DNA from: Morella rubra
Taxonomy: Eukaryota > Streptophyta > Magnoliopsida > Fagales > Myricaceae
Direction of reading: 5' to 3'
DNA: 64,000 nt
NCBI GenBank assembly: GCA_003952965.2
Contig: CM025855.1
Location: forward strand, 28,526,824-28,590,823
Part shown: positions 1-16,200 of the stretch, one piece after another
Layout: each line of letters begins with the position of its first letter
Numbering within the stretch: position 1 is the first letter of the stretch
Notes under the pieces: model-generated
Database searches by the model: none
Told to the model about the DNA's origin: nothing
Seen by the model: the letters and a program-made list of their open reading frames with translations, nothing else
Program-made: the position numbers and the translations under genes

Positions 1-83
1 TTTTCATTGGCTCCCGTTTTTACCTCCCTGTTAAGCAACCACTCCCCTCGTCAAACGCTACCTTTGGGCGTTTCTTCTACATC

Positions 84-268
84 TCAGTTTGCTTCTGGAG
101 CGATCGTGTCCGTTGGTGGAAGTGGGTCCCGGTCATCCAGCAGTTGTGATATATTCAGTTTCTGAAGGGTACTACAGGAAATTCGATCCCTTCCGAGGAC
201 TGTTAGCTTTATAAAAGACCACCCCCGTACTCCCCAATAGCTGCCCCCCCTCCTATCCATCCGAGCCA
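84..268 (+). promoter_or_regulatory. Core promoter and 5' leader of the cysteine protease gene
   Basis: A TATA-like TATAAAA lies at 210-216, about 53 bases before the ATG at 269. That spacing suits a short leader with transcription starting near 240. The flanking DNA is C-rich just before the ATG. No specific stress element was confidently recognised. The start site is inferred, not observed. Confidence 0.45.
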
Positions 269-2619
<2,351 letters not shown>

Positions 2620-4299
2620 TGCATGAACTCTGGTTGTGTTTGTTGTACATATAAGGGCTGTGACCACCATATTTCAACTTGATGTCCTTGATTCTGTACT
2701 CTTTAAAATTATGCCAAAACCTCAGACTGAAAATGTCACTTGGTTTATTAGACAACTCAACTGGTAAATTTATATGCTTATTGTGCCAGTTCTTCCATCT
2801 TGGTTTCTGTCAAAGCTTTCAGAGTCATATTTGCGTTGGGTAATAATACGACTAACGTTACAACTGTCTATAACACAGTGGAAGGTGTTGTATAGTTGTA
2901 AATATCTACTTTGATGTAGTATAATTTTTCTATGTTTGTGTCAATTGGTCGTTGCCGTTAAGCATATGGAAAAGCAATTTTGCTTTCATGGAACGTACTT
3001 GAAACTATATTGGATTAGAAATCCTTATCCTACTGTCCAAAGATTTATTTATAATAAGTAAGGTCAACAGCAATTAGACTCGTAAACAGACTCAACAAAC
3101 TCCCTTCCTAAACTCGAGCCACATTCTACTAATCAACATTTGCGTCCAAAGATCAGCATCGAATCGAATATCCTCCTTGGAACTATTAGCTCCAACCTCC
3201 ACTTTTGTTATCTTTTAAACTGGTCCTCCAGATTTGCGGCTAACATGGCCAAAATACCTTAAGAGTTTAGTTTCTCAAGTTCTCGAGCTCGCGGAAGAAA
3301 GTACGTTCGGGATCTTTGTAGACTAGGAGGGTTTCTTTTCTCTGGGTAAATAAATATATAGACTCCGAGGGTTAGAAAAAAAAAAAAAAGTACGTACGGG
3401 ATCTTTGTACTGGACAGACTTGTGTGCCGGTATCTCATGCTTCTCTGTCTCAAGTGTAGAATCTCATACTACATTTTTCACAAAACACTATTCTGTGATG
3501 GCACGCGGACTGGCCCATCTAAAACCATGAAACAGCCGCTAATCGTATACAGTATATGACTAGCGGACCCCGGTTAGGAGAACGAAGTGGTAACACAGAA
3601 GGGCAGTTGCGTTTAATTTGCCCTACTGACATCTGATTCGTCAGATCTCGGTTTCGGAATGGGCCTCAGACACGCCAGGGCTGTGTGAAAACTACAGGTC
3701 AAGGATTCAAGTGAGACTTGCTCTTCTTTGAATGGACTTCTGTTGGCTGACTGTCCTATGCCACAAAACGATTCGGTGCCCTAGTTGCCAGTGAGTCCAA
3801 GACAAATGTTCTGCTGCGGTAACCAAGATCACAGAGAAACTATAAATAGCCGCATGTTCGGTGAACACAAGGAATGCAATCATTAACTATCACCTCCATT
3901 TAATCGAAAGTGTACCAATCCGGGTGAACCCTCATTAGAGAGAACTTATAACCGCCGATTTAGGAATCATTCCCTCAAATTCACGCGCACACAACTGAAT
4001 GTCAACTACTCTGAAAAACTACATATTGTAGGAACCTAGTATGTTCCTATATAAATTATAATATACAAATAGAAAGCTGTTTAAATATTCTTATTACTAG
4101 CCGCTGGCCTAAGTAGGAATAACTTGGGAACAAATAAACAAGGAGACTGGGTGGTGCTCAATGTGAAAAGCTGTCCCAAACCCCAATCTAGGTGCACTCA
4201 ACCCTGTCATGTCCAAAAGAAAGAATCGAAATGGATCCATACCTATATGCACACACGCCTCCATTCTTTTCAATCATGACAAAGAGTTTAATCACAGCC
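2620..4299. other. Convergent intergenic region
   Basis: This stretch separates the 3' ends of the cysteine protease (+) and the V-ATPase gene (-), so it should hold both 3' UTRs and terminators. It is AT-rich and has an A-run near 3376-3388. No coding exon, RNA gene or clear mobile element was recognised. Confidence 0.6.
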
Positions 4300-7200
4300 T
4301 CACTCATCTACATCATCAAGCAATGCAAATGAGAATGGACTGAACTTGTAGCCGTCTCCCTCATAAAACTTGTTTTGGAACTCCACCCAGTGAAGTCGCA
4401 GAGCGTGTAGGAAAGCACTGAGGGTTTCCATCACCAGCAGCACGCCAACAGTAGCGCAAATAAATATGATGATGCCCACTATAAGTATGATGATGTTGTT
4501 GTACCTGTAACACATGTAACGGATTAGAATTACATTTGTTTCCTCTGCTTCTTACACTGCTCATTCCATGTACAGGGAATAATCCATCGATTGATCAAAA
4601 CAAAGAAAAAATGCATGACCGCGAATCCGCATGTGTTACAACATCAATGCTCGGTGGTCTATACTCTTCATTCCAACAGTTGATATGTGAACACTCGAGA
4701 CCTTCTATATTTGGCTAATTAAGAGCAAGAAATAATTATGAAGTTAATTACATACCCCCAAGCAAGTAGGAGAAGTTTGTCATAGAACACACTTGACAAC
4801 TCCGAGTGTGCAAGACTGCACAAATTGAAGAAACAAGATCAAAAGATAATTAGTCTCCACTCACAAATACAAAATATACGAGTGCAAATATAATCTATTG
4901 GATAAGGTGAATGATATCTTTGTGAATGTGCGCGTGAAATGAATAGCATAAGGGCCAATTGGTTCATAGAGTTTCAAAAATTGGAATGTCAATTGTGGAG
5001 AAAGGCTCTTCTTTCTTTCTCCCCCTCCCTCCCTCTTCCCCTTTCCTTTCTCACTCTTATTTTTTTCTCCTTCCCCAGGCTAAGGCTAATTTGAGAATCA
5101 AAGGGAGGGCCCTCTTGGTACCTATAATGAGCTCTTCTACTTATAAGACGATAAGGCTCACACCAGAGATGTGCATTTCACCACAATCCCATAACAAATT
5201 TAGCTAGTGTCCCTTGTGCAGAAGTACATGTAAAATTAGCCACATACATGTGTCAAAGTAGGATGTACTATTTCTTCAAAAGATACTTGACGAAAGTTTC
5301 CTGTCAGATTTGATCTATGCATATAAGCTCATCTTAACATATTCCTTAAAAGTTGTCTAGCGGTGGCTAACATGGTTGTCTACAGAATAGCTGTCCATTG
5401 ACAGGTCGCCACCTCCTCAGCTTCGCTTGCCCTTTGTGTTAACCAAACATCTAAATCCCCTTTATTCTCTACCAATACTCACCGGGAAGAGCATCGGGAG
5501 AAGGAAGCAACCCTAGCCAGATCCATTTACATGATCAAATAACTACTCATAAAGCAAAAGATCTGCCTGAGAAAGGCTATGCTATTGTCATCCTACGCAA
5601 CAAAGAAGCCCATCCTTGATTTAAATGGATGAATTAAGAAGTTTCGAGGCTTCACTGGGTAAGAAGTAGGACCTTTCAAAAAGATGACATTCTTTACCTA
5701 GATTTGCCAGGTGGATCACGAAGGTCAAGAAGATGTGGTTTTTGCATGTTACAAACAGGCGTCTTAATTGGTCAAAAGAGGAGAAAGCTCACGATGAGTA
5801 TGATGAGGTCGCTGTAATTGTAGCATGATATGCTAAAACACAAACACAGACACATTCAATGACAGCTGAGATTGTTGGAAACATTGAAGTCTACAGCAAG
5901 ATACCTTAGGGCCCATAGACGAAGATAAGAAGCCGTATTCGAGACTGATCCGAGGACAAACTCTATAGTATGTATTAGTTGGTGTACAAAAACTTCACCG
6001 AACTCAAACTCCTCATGACCATGGGGATCATGGTTTGACTCCAATTGAAAGGTGTCCTCTGTGCTCTGAAGGGGTGCGTAGGAATGGCCTCGGTGCCGCT
6101 GAAGTAACAGAACTATCAGAACAATCAAATTGGGCAAGAGAATTGGTAACGGCCATATAGAAAATCTACAAGCATACATCTTGGTGCTGCTTCTTTAAAA
6201 GAAAAGGCTTTGGAAGTAGCATCCAGGGAACAGCAACAAGGGCTAGTAATAGTAGCACAATCTGGCAACACAAGGAAAAATAATGAGGAATGGCCACGTA
6301 TTATAGTTGAACAAAATATGTCAATACCATAAAAACAAAAAACAAAATTCCAAAGAGAGAAACCTGCACTGTCTTCTGGCCAACAAAAAGCTGGTTTTCT
6401 CCCAAATCATCAGTAGGACTGAGGAACATGTATATCATTATGTGGTATAGATCAGCTTGTGAACCAGTGCACCACTTCATAAGGATGAGAATGGAGAGGT
6501 AGCCAAACAAACTGTTTAAAAAAATGATCTGGGGAACAAACTGGAACCTGAAATAACACAGCTAAACGTAAGTTGACATTAACAGCAAGGCAAAAGAAGG
6601 TGAATAAGATTAATACATAAAGGACATATTCGTGGCCTACACACATACACTGACTTGTACATTTACTCACTATGGTAGCGGTTGACAAGCTTTTTTTTTT
6701 GATAAGTAAGATCAATATTAGAATTAAGAAAGAGTGAAAACAGTACAAAGATTGTACTGAAAACACTTAAGCATACAAACAAAGAAGCTAAGAAAATGAG
6801 GAAAATCTAGAAAACAACCCCCCCACATAGCAGAAACCCAACGAAAAAGAGAGTGCATAAGAACACCCTGCAAATGAACTAACGATGAAGCCATATCCTC
6901 AAAACAACGAATATTTCGCTCCCTCCAAAGACACCACCAAACACAAGATGGAACCATATTCCAAATTGCCGTAGCCATAGGATCCCTAAACTTCCTTCCC
7001 TAACAAAACAACACATCAAACACCTTTGCCGGCATTACCCAATGCAGATTAGAAATACGAAAAACATAAGCCCAAAGCGACCTTGCCATAGAGCAGTGCA
7101 ATAAAATATGGTCGACCTTGATTAAGCGTGGAATAGAAAGCTGTAAATTCTCTCAGAGAACAGAATGTTACCAGATATTCAGGGTATTCCCAAAGAATTT

Positions 7201-10200
7201 GGCATTGCAATAGCTTAATATGATTCCAAGGTTCATTTGAGCTACCCCAATAAGGATTGACATTTTCATCTTCAAAGAGTTTAGGAATGGCAGCTCACTA
7301 CGGCTCCCATGCCATGCAGGATCTACGCCAAATGGGTAAGCAGGACGCACCTTAATCAAGCCCACAGTAGTAGCATCTCTGGGAGGAAGAAGTGAAGCAA
7401 GGTGGGGGAAAAAAGAAAAAAGCTTTTAGCTTAATAAGTGAGCATATATAGTACCACTCACCCCAAGAGTTTACCCATTTACCTGCAAGAAAGATCACGG
7501 CATGCATATGCTGAGGGACCGAACAGCTCAAATGGGACCGAGAAGAATTCATTGTAGATCAAGCCTGTGTAGATTGAGAATATTGCCATCATCAAAATAC
7601 AGTAACGACCACCGAACATCATTTCCATGATGTCTCCAAGCTTCTGTAATTAGCAGAAAATGATTTAATTAGATTTTACCACAAAAAATTATGAACATAA
7701 AAAAAAAAAAAGAGAACTGCAGAGTAGACAATTTATCTTACAGAAGCTCACACATCAAACAAACCCAGGATGATGTGTTCACTTTGCAACTTAAAATGAT
7801 TTGCAAAATCAAGTTTTTTAATTACGCCGAGGTTATTCCCTGCCATTGATGGGTGTATTCACACATCATACACGTACATATGTTTGACTTTGCAGGATTT
7901 AATTAACGAGACATTTCCATTTAAATTTGCCAGAGTTGTCACCTTGATAGAGGCATGAGACACATTTTACAACAGCTTTTTAACTGATTAAATATTTGTT
8001 CAATCCCATTAAACCATGCTAAAACTTAACGGACACACATGCTTTTATTAATTCAGCAGGTTCAGATTTATATCAATGGCTAAAAGCCCACAACTTGCAT
8101 AAGAAGGATATCATACGTGTACTAGATGTCATGACATCTGCATCTGCTATAAGCATCGATATGGTTCAAAATAAAAAGCCCAAACACGACGAGAAGAATT
8201 TCTTCCCCAGAGGACCAGAAACTGCCTAGTCCTGAGATGAATCAAAATATACAGGTGATGGGAGAGCATATCATCTCTGAAAGCAGCCAAATAGCAGAAT
8301 CTGTCATGCAATTAAGACCTAAAAGTACAGATAGCGCCACAATTCCAACCAATTGGACTGCTCCATATTTCGAGTGCAACGGCATTTAGAAGATTCAGGC
8401 AAACAAAAGACATGCAACAGATGTCACAGCAACCATCAAATTGATTCGATCGTAAATGAAAAATGAAGAACATCCACTTACCAATTGATCGGGTGTAATC
8501 CAATCATGCAGGCAACGAAATAAATGCCAGAATGGGCCAATAAATTTATGTTACTGTTCTCCATTTAATCTATTAACAGTAAAGGCAATCATAACAAAGT
8601 TCTAAAGATTACCTGGCTAGAATATTTCCTCTCCCTTGCTATTAAGAATAATGTTGCAAGTAATAAGCATATTCCATGCCCCCAATCACCAAACATGACA
8701 GCAAAGAGAAATGGGAATGTAATGATAGTGTATACAGTGGGATTTGCTTCTTGATATTTAGCCACCCTGCATTTCCATGGAATAACAGATTTTTAGAATA
8801 ATACATACGTCCACATCAAAATGATTTTCACAGGCCAAAATCTAACAGACCAATGTAAATGCAAGCATATTTAGCATTTCTATGTTATTTCTCCAGTTAT
8901 CTATAAATGGGATCCAATAATTCTACAAATGCCCCCCTTAAAAGGCTATACAATCGGGCTATTTTACGATTTACATCGTTTGAGTACAGGCAAAGTGAAT
9001 ATGGTGTAGAAAGTCCCAAAGTAGGACCCAAACCACAATCGGAGAAAAAGTGCACCTAGCCAAATACATAGCTTAAATATCAGCTATGATCTACCATGCA
9101 TGGAGTTCTAAACAGATGGAGTCAACCACAAATAGTTTAGATATGATCAACTTCTTATGAGGATACTGCTTGGGGAATTACTCTCAGCCGGTACTTAGCA
9201 TCCACTTCACAGGTCTTCAATATCAACAGCAATTGTCGACTTTTAGTAACGCGTGGTAACGGTGCTAGAGAGAAACTCACCCATATGCATCAACAATTTC
9301 TTGGAAAGGAGAAGTGAACTTGTTTGTCTGAAAATAGGTAGGCGGCAACTCCTTTGTTTGCAAAACCTGGAAAATTGCTCCAATCTGGGAGTTGGAGTCA
9401 AATGCTGCCCTCTGCAATGCATCCTGGATCTGCAAAGGTAATGTCCAGAGTTGCTTTGAGTAGCAGACATAAGATTTTTCCCATACATCATAAATTAAAA
9501 TTTTGATTCATGCTGGTCCAATATCAATGGAAGTGACAGAAAAAGAAGAATACCTGTTTTGTTGCAAAAACTGGACTCCAACCCTCACCAACAAGACACT
9601 TTTTCGTTACATCAAGGCTAAGCATGTTCAGGGTATGATATATGGATTTCTCCTTTCTCGCCTTCATAATTTAATGGAACAGTGTTAAATAAGCAAAAAC
9701 ATTGCAACATAGCAAACTCCAAGTTATTCCATTAGCTACATAATTATGTGCTGAATATGATAAATTAAAACACACCAAAAGGTCCCACTGCTCAAAATGA
9801 TCCGCAATAGTTTGTAGCAAACTGGCTCGTTGCATCTGTCCAACATCTATAGTAGTTTCCAACTCTGAGAGTCTTCCCGAAACCTGTACTTCAGATGGTT
9901 GGAAATATAAGCTTATATCGAGGAAGCTTGAACAGAGAAAGTCTCAAATATCCAATATGTTCCATGGATAGATTCAAGCTTAATTGCATTGCTGAAAAAA
10001 GCATGTCAAAAATTGGGACTAGCTCACAAATGAGAACAAGAAACAGGAAAACCTCTAATGATAGCGAGAATATCCTAATAAACTGACTTTTTTTTTCCTT
10101 TAAAAACTAAAGCATTCCCTAACCTATAAGCAAGTTCACCAGTACATGACAAAATTGAGTTTCCCATAAATCCCACCACCATCCCCAAGTAAAGAGATCA

Positions 10201-13200
10201 GGCAAGAATAAAGCATCGAAACCAACCCCTCCCGTATCCTATCACTCCAGTGCTAGAGCACCTCGTGTAACATTTTTTAGACATTTACAATATTGTTAAA
10301 GGCAAAAACATCTGGACCAATTGCTATGACAAGGATTAACCAAGATTTTGGGATGGGGATGTCTAAAGGTGGACCAACTGCTACCAAAAAGGATCATTCA
10401 AATTAATTGGATGGGTGATGATCAAAGAACAAGTGCTTTGATCCAAATGAAAAGGAAGCAGTCATGTCATTTTTCCCTCAAGATAAACTCACAGACAAGC
10501 TTGCCAAATATTTAAGCAGGAACCTAGTCCAATGAGAGACATAGAGTCATCAGCTCTAATTTTGTAAACAACCAGTTCTGTTGCCAACTTGGTCTTTCCT
10601 TATTTGAAACCCAAATTAACGTCTTCTTCACAAGCACTTCTGACCATAGTAGAAATGGTTTCAGTGAAAACGATTACATGCCAGCAAATATGGTGGAGAT
10701 CCATCTATACCAGATTTCTAGTCAACTTCCAAAGCTTAATTGTCTTAGATATCAGAGGGAAGAAACCCACTGAGCCTATAGCATGTAAGCGAGACTTCTG
10801 TTTCCTTATCAGTGCAGCTCAAAATCAGAGTTCATCATGCAGTGTCTGACAGAGAAACAACTCATATTTTTTTTTTTTTGATAAGCAAGTCAATCTTATT
10901 AGAAAAAGTGAAGACAGTACAAGGGACTATACCGAAATCACTAGCTCAAACAAGCAAGAAAACTAAGAAAATCAGCAAAGGGACCATTTAACAACGCATC
11001 AGCCCAACAGAAAAGAGAAAATAACATAGAACCCGCAACTTGGCCAAGGACAAAGAACAGCTATCAAAACATCTATTGTTCCGCTCCCTCCAAAGGCTCC
11101 ACCAAATACAAGCGGGTATCAATCTCCAAATAGACTTAGCGAACTTCCTCTCCCAACTCCACAGCACATTCGCCACTTTCTCAAGCATCACCCAATAATA
11201 ATTAACAATATAAGAATGTGGTTCCAAAGCCCGCGCGCCATAGAGCGATGGAGAAGCAAATGGTCAACCGATTCTCCATCACACTGACAAAGATAACACC
11301 AATCAGCGATATACACTCCCCTTCTCCGGAGATTATCAGTTGTAAGGATCCTCCCATGCGAAGCCTCCCACACAAAGAATGAGACCCTCAATGGACATTT
11401 CGACCTCCACACTCCTTTCCAAGGAAAGGACATACTAGTCCTACCTCCAAGACTCGAATACATAGCTCTCACTGAAAAAACCCCATCCTTAGAATCCTTC
11501 CAACACAACTTGTCTTCCTCTTCTTTCCTTCCCATGAAAAATCCTCCAACTCCCAATCGTTCACTGATCTAATGAAGGCAACACTCATGCCACAAACCCA
11601 TTGTTCTCCACCAAACACTCCTCCACCGAAGCCTCCTTGAGGCGGGCCAATGAGAAAACAACTGGAAACGCACAAGACAACGGTCTGTCGCCACACCACA
11701 CATCGTGCCAAAATCTGACCCTATCTCCATTAATCTGATACGGCTTTGCTAATGACATAGAGGTTCCAAAGCCTATCCCTCTCATGAGCAAAAAGCCATA
11801 GCCACATAGCGGAGTGTCCTAATTCACACTGAAGGAAGGATCCGGCAGGACTACAAGCGGAGATTATCAGTATGTGGATCCCCCATGCGAAGCCTGCAAT
11901 GAGACCCTCAATGGACATTTGACCTCCAGCCTTTCAAGGAAAGGACCTTCCTACCTCTAGACATAGAAACTACCCAACTGAATCCTTCCAACCAACTTGT
12001 CTTCCATCTTCTTTCCTGTGCAAATGCCCAAAAAAGAAAAGAAAGCAAGAAAAATCCTCCAACTCCCAATCGTTCACTAGATCTAATGAAGGCAACACTC
12101 ATGCCACAAACCCATTGTTCTCCACCAAACACTCCTCCACCGAAGCCTCCTTGAGGCGGGCCAATGAGAAAACAACTGGAAACGCACAAGACAACGGTCT
12201 GTCGCCACACCACACATCGTGCCAAAATCTGACCCTATCTCCATTACCCACCAAAAATCTGATACGGTTACTAAATACATCCCAACCTTTGCTAATGAAT
12301 CTCCACAAACTAACACCGCCCCCGGCAAGGGGGAGTCCTCCAACCACCCATACCCATATTTAGCAACATAACCACCCTCCAAAGCCTATCCCTCTCATGA
12401 GCAAAAAGCCATAGCCACATAGACAGAAGAGCCTTATTAAAAAATAACAATACTACGGAGCCCCAACCCCCCATTCTGAAAAGAAGAACACACCAAGTCC
12501 TAATTCACAAGATGAAACTTATGCACTTTACCATCACAACCCAAAGGAAGTCTCTCTGAATCTTCTCCAACCTAGATGCCACCACAACCAGAATAGGAAA
12601 CAATGATAGGAAATATGTGGGAAGGCAAGATAAAGTAGATTTGATGAGAGTAAGTCTACCCCCTTTAGACAGATACAAGCGCTTCCAACCCGCCAACCTC
12701 CTCTCCATCTACTCAAGAATCCCATCCCAACTATGAACACATTTGAAACTAGTGCCCAAAGGAAGACCAAGATATTTCATAGGCAACGAGGACACTCTGC
12801 ATCCCAAGGTACCAATGAGCTCCTGAGTGTTATGAACATTACCAATGGGAATCTCAAATTCCAAAGGGCTCTTTCATATTTGAACTCGAGATCATTATTC
12901 ATCAAATAGTGAAGGGCTCTTTCATGTCATCCATTAGAATTAACCTCAAATCCCAAAGGGCTATCACAGGTCACCCTTCAGTATCAACCTCAACACCCAA
13001 CTTGACTTTTATTTCATGCATGAACTTAAGCCAGGCAAACAAACCGCCTTACTTCTAAGGATAGACAGAAAAGGTCGAACAGGGTTTCGCTATCTCTTTT
13101 CTTTCCAGAAAACATGGAAGGAATTGGCTGGAGAACCCAAACAAAAAACAAGGGACAAAAAGGTGCATTTTATCCAAGACTGCACCCATCACAAGTTAGG

Positions 13201-16200
13201 TTTCTGTGTTTGTTGTGGATTTATTTTCATGTTTTGTTTGTGTGTGTGTATGTAGAGAAAGAGGGGAGGGAAAGAGAAGGGTGGGGGAAAGAGGAGGGGG
13301 AGGGGGAGGAAGGGAAACAAGAAAAAAAAATATCTACAGGATGGCAAAGGTCTGGAAAAAAATTGCATTGAAAGAAATGATGTATAAAAGTATAGCAAAC
13401 TCCCAAATCACGATGTCCAACCATCCAAGCAAAATAAACACACACCTCGGTGATCATTTGAGCTTGTTTACGCAAGTCCTCACTAAAAGGATAACGGTTT
13501 GCTCCAAAAGCTTCGCATATTTTAAGAATTTTCTTCTTTGCTCGTTCTCCAGAGTAGAAGACCACAAATACATTCTTCTCAATCTGCACATAGACATTTC
13601 CATGTTAAAGACAAATCCAAGTGTAACTTAGAAAACTAAAGTGATGGGCAAATAAATTTTATGTTAGAAGTAAAAGAAACACTGTTTCTTGTATCAAATA
13701 ATGATTTCAGGAATACCACAGCCACATATAAGTCTGTCAGAAGCAGAAATAGTAAACCTTAAATCTAAAACTTACTTATGTAGGGATACATGCGTGAGTC
13801 AAGCTATATACATCAGCGAGCATTTAATTTGGTTAGGCCCTAGACACATGCTCATGCACACATGACATGTAGTACCTCATCAGATTGTGCTACATGATAG
13901 AAAACGAAATAAAGAAATCAATTTTGTTGTTTGAGTGAAACAGTTACTCGCATTGACACACGAAAGATCATGTTCCCATCTGCGAGCCCAAATACATATA
14001 CATAAAACCTTTTCAATCCTAGCCTCTCCACCTTAGAATGAGCATGGGCCATGACAGGCAGCCTGAAGATCAAGATTGACAAAATATGCCTGCAAGGGCC
14101 TTCGGGATGATACAAAAAATAAACAAAGATGAGAACCAAAACAAACAGACCCCTGGATGAGAGCATTTCATCTACCTCCGGAGATAGATATCGTGTTTCC
14201 ATATAAGTGGGATAAAGTGCATTTGCCTGAACATGTCATATGTAGCTGGAAATAGTGTCTGCCTCGGCACCATAACCACTAATGAAATTAGTAAAGGCCA
14301 CAAACCACTATCTCCAACAATTACACCAGAATGCAGCAGGTTCTAACAAGAGACAAAACAATGAAAGCACAGACCACAAATTCTGGATGCAGAAGATAAC
14401 ATGCTTCATGAGATTATTATTACCATAAACATAAATCCGATCACCATCATTTGGCTCCCATCTTTAGTAGAATATGAAAAAGACAGGAAAATTAAAATTG
14501 TTACTCACCTTCTCTCCAGAAACAGGATCAGTAACAGGTTCCTCAACTGCAGCCTGCCTTATATACACATTACCCCTGGTAGCACGAAAGATAATCCTCT
14601 CAAATGCAATAGCCTTTGCCCTAGGAACAAGGCCTGTGATGAATCCCAAGTTAACTGGCTTTGATGAATCACTTGACATTTCCTTCAGGAAATTTAGACA
14701 ATAGATTAATTTCACTGAGTAAATAATCTGCAGCAGATAATGCTAAGAAGATAAAACAGTAGTTCAAGCTTGTACTTGATCCAATAATAAAGGCGTATCC
14801 AAGGATTCTTCCCTAATGTGGCTCGATTCATACTCTCTCTGCTGTTCTGTGGCACTGTCGAGAGCTGTGTGAAAAATCTCACCAGCCTGAAAAAGAAATA
14901 TTTCATTTCTTTGACTGTAAAGAAGTACAGCTGTACATCACAATGAAAAAAACTCTCTGAATGAAACAAGGTAAAATGAGGAATAACATGCATGTTGATC
15001 CTGCTTAATTTCCATATAGAATGAAAACTATTCATTTCCCAATTACATTCTTAAACAGAGAATATAATAATGAGTAAATCTATGAATTTAAGACTATGGT
15101 TCAAGTACCTCAATCAGTGCACAAATGGCATAGGGTGGTGACTAGACCTACATGATTACAGTAATTTGTAATGTGAGGGATTTTTGTGTGCTCCTTTGAA
15201 CTTTTTCTCAACTGCAGACGATGAGGAGGTAGGTTGTACGTGACGTATATTCCATGTCGCGGGACACTCAGCAATAATACTGGCTTCAAGTATGCAGCAT
15301 GAGTAGCCTCTTTTCCTATTCTTTAATTCTTTTATATTATGGGGGCAAGGTACTGTACACTTCCTACTCCGGTCATTTTGCCCAAAGGCCAGTGGCCTAT
15401 CTTACATGAATAAGTAGCTCCACAATTAATCAAACAAGCAAGGTCCATATATAGGACGACGTATTTAGCCATTTCTATTATTGATTCAAAACCATTAATG
15501 CTTCTTTTTTTCTTTCCTCCTTGCCTTAGTGAGGAAACCACACCATTATGTGTTGCATCTTCCCTCTTAACTGATTTTTATTTGTATGATAGACCAACTG
15601 TACCAACAACAGAAGAAAATGCTCCATAAGACAAAATACAGGGAAATAGACATGCCACCTCAACATACCCATTATTGTAGCAAAGGAAACTGTACCTTCA
15701 CCAGAACAAGCTTATATTCCACCAGTTCATTGTAAGCACGTTGCAACTTCTCACCATTTGCATTAATTCCGACCAGCTCTGCCTCAATTTCACCTAGTTT
15801 TACCTGTCACACTTACAAAAGAAGTTAGCGCAAAATAATAAAACAATTTTCAGGCAGGTATTGAAAATAATAATATACCTCTAAGTCATCCAAATTGTTA
15901 TCAAATCCTGCTATAGACTTTTTTGGACAAAAACCCGCCTTCAGCATTTGTTCCTTGAAAAACCGTAACTTGCGTGTCATCTCCGCACATTTTTTTATCT
16001 TCAGATGAAAAATGAACCAGTAAATATGGAGGCCACAAATTACACTTTATAACATAAGATAAACCTGTCTAAACATTAAGAAGTACAAAAACAACATTAA
16101 AACTCATACAAATTTTTGTATCTAGCTGCAAGGAATCATGTGAATCTTATAAGATTCACTTGTGAGGTTCACCAGGAAGCAGATAAGAGGAAAATCAAGA

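Noticed and set aside
11469-12382. Several host-gene-like open frames in V-ATPase intron 7
   Set aside because: They encode broken LINE ORF2/zf-RVT segments, present twice because of the duplication, not a separate gene.
13206-13631. 141-codon + strand frame over the polypurine tract
   Set aside because: Low-complexity Gly/Arg/Glu run from the purine tract and antisense to V-ATPase exon 7.
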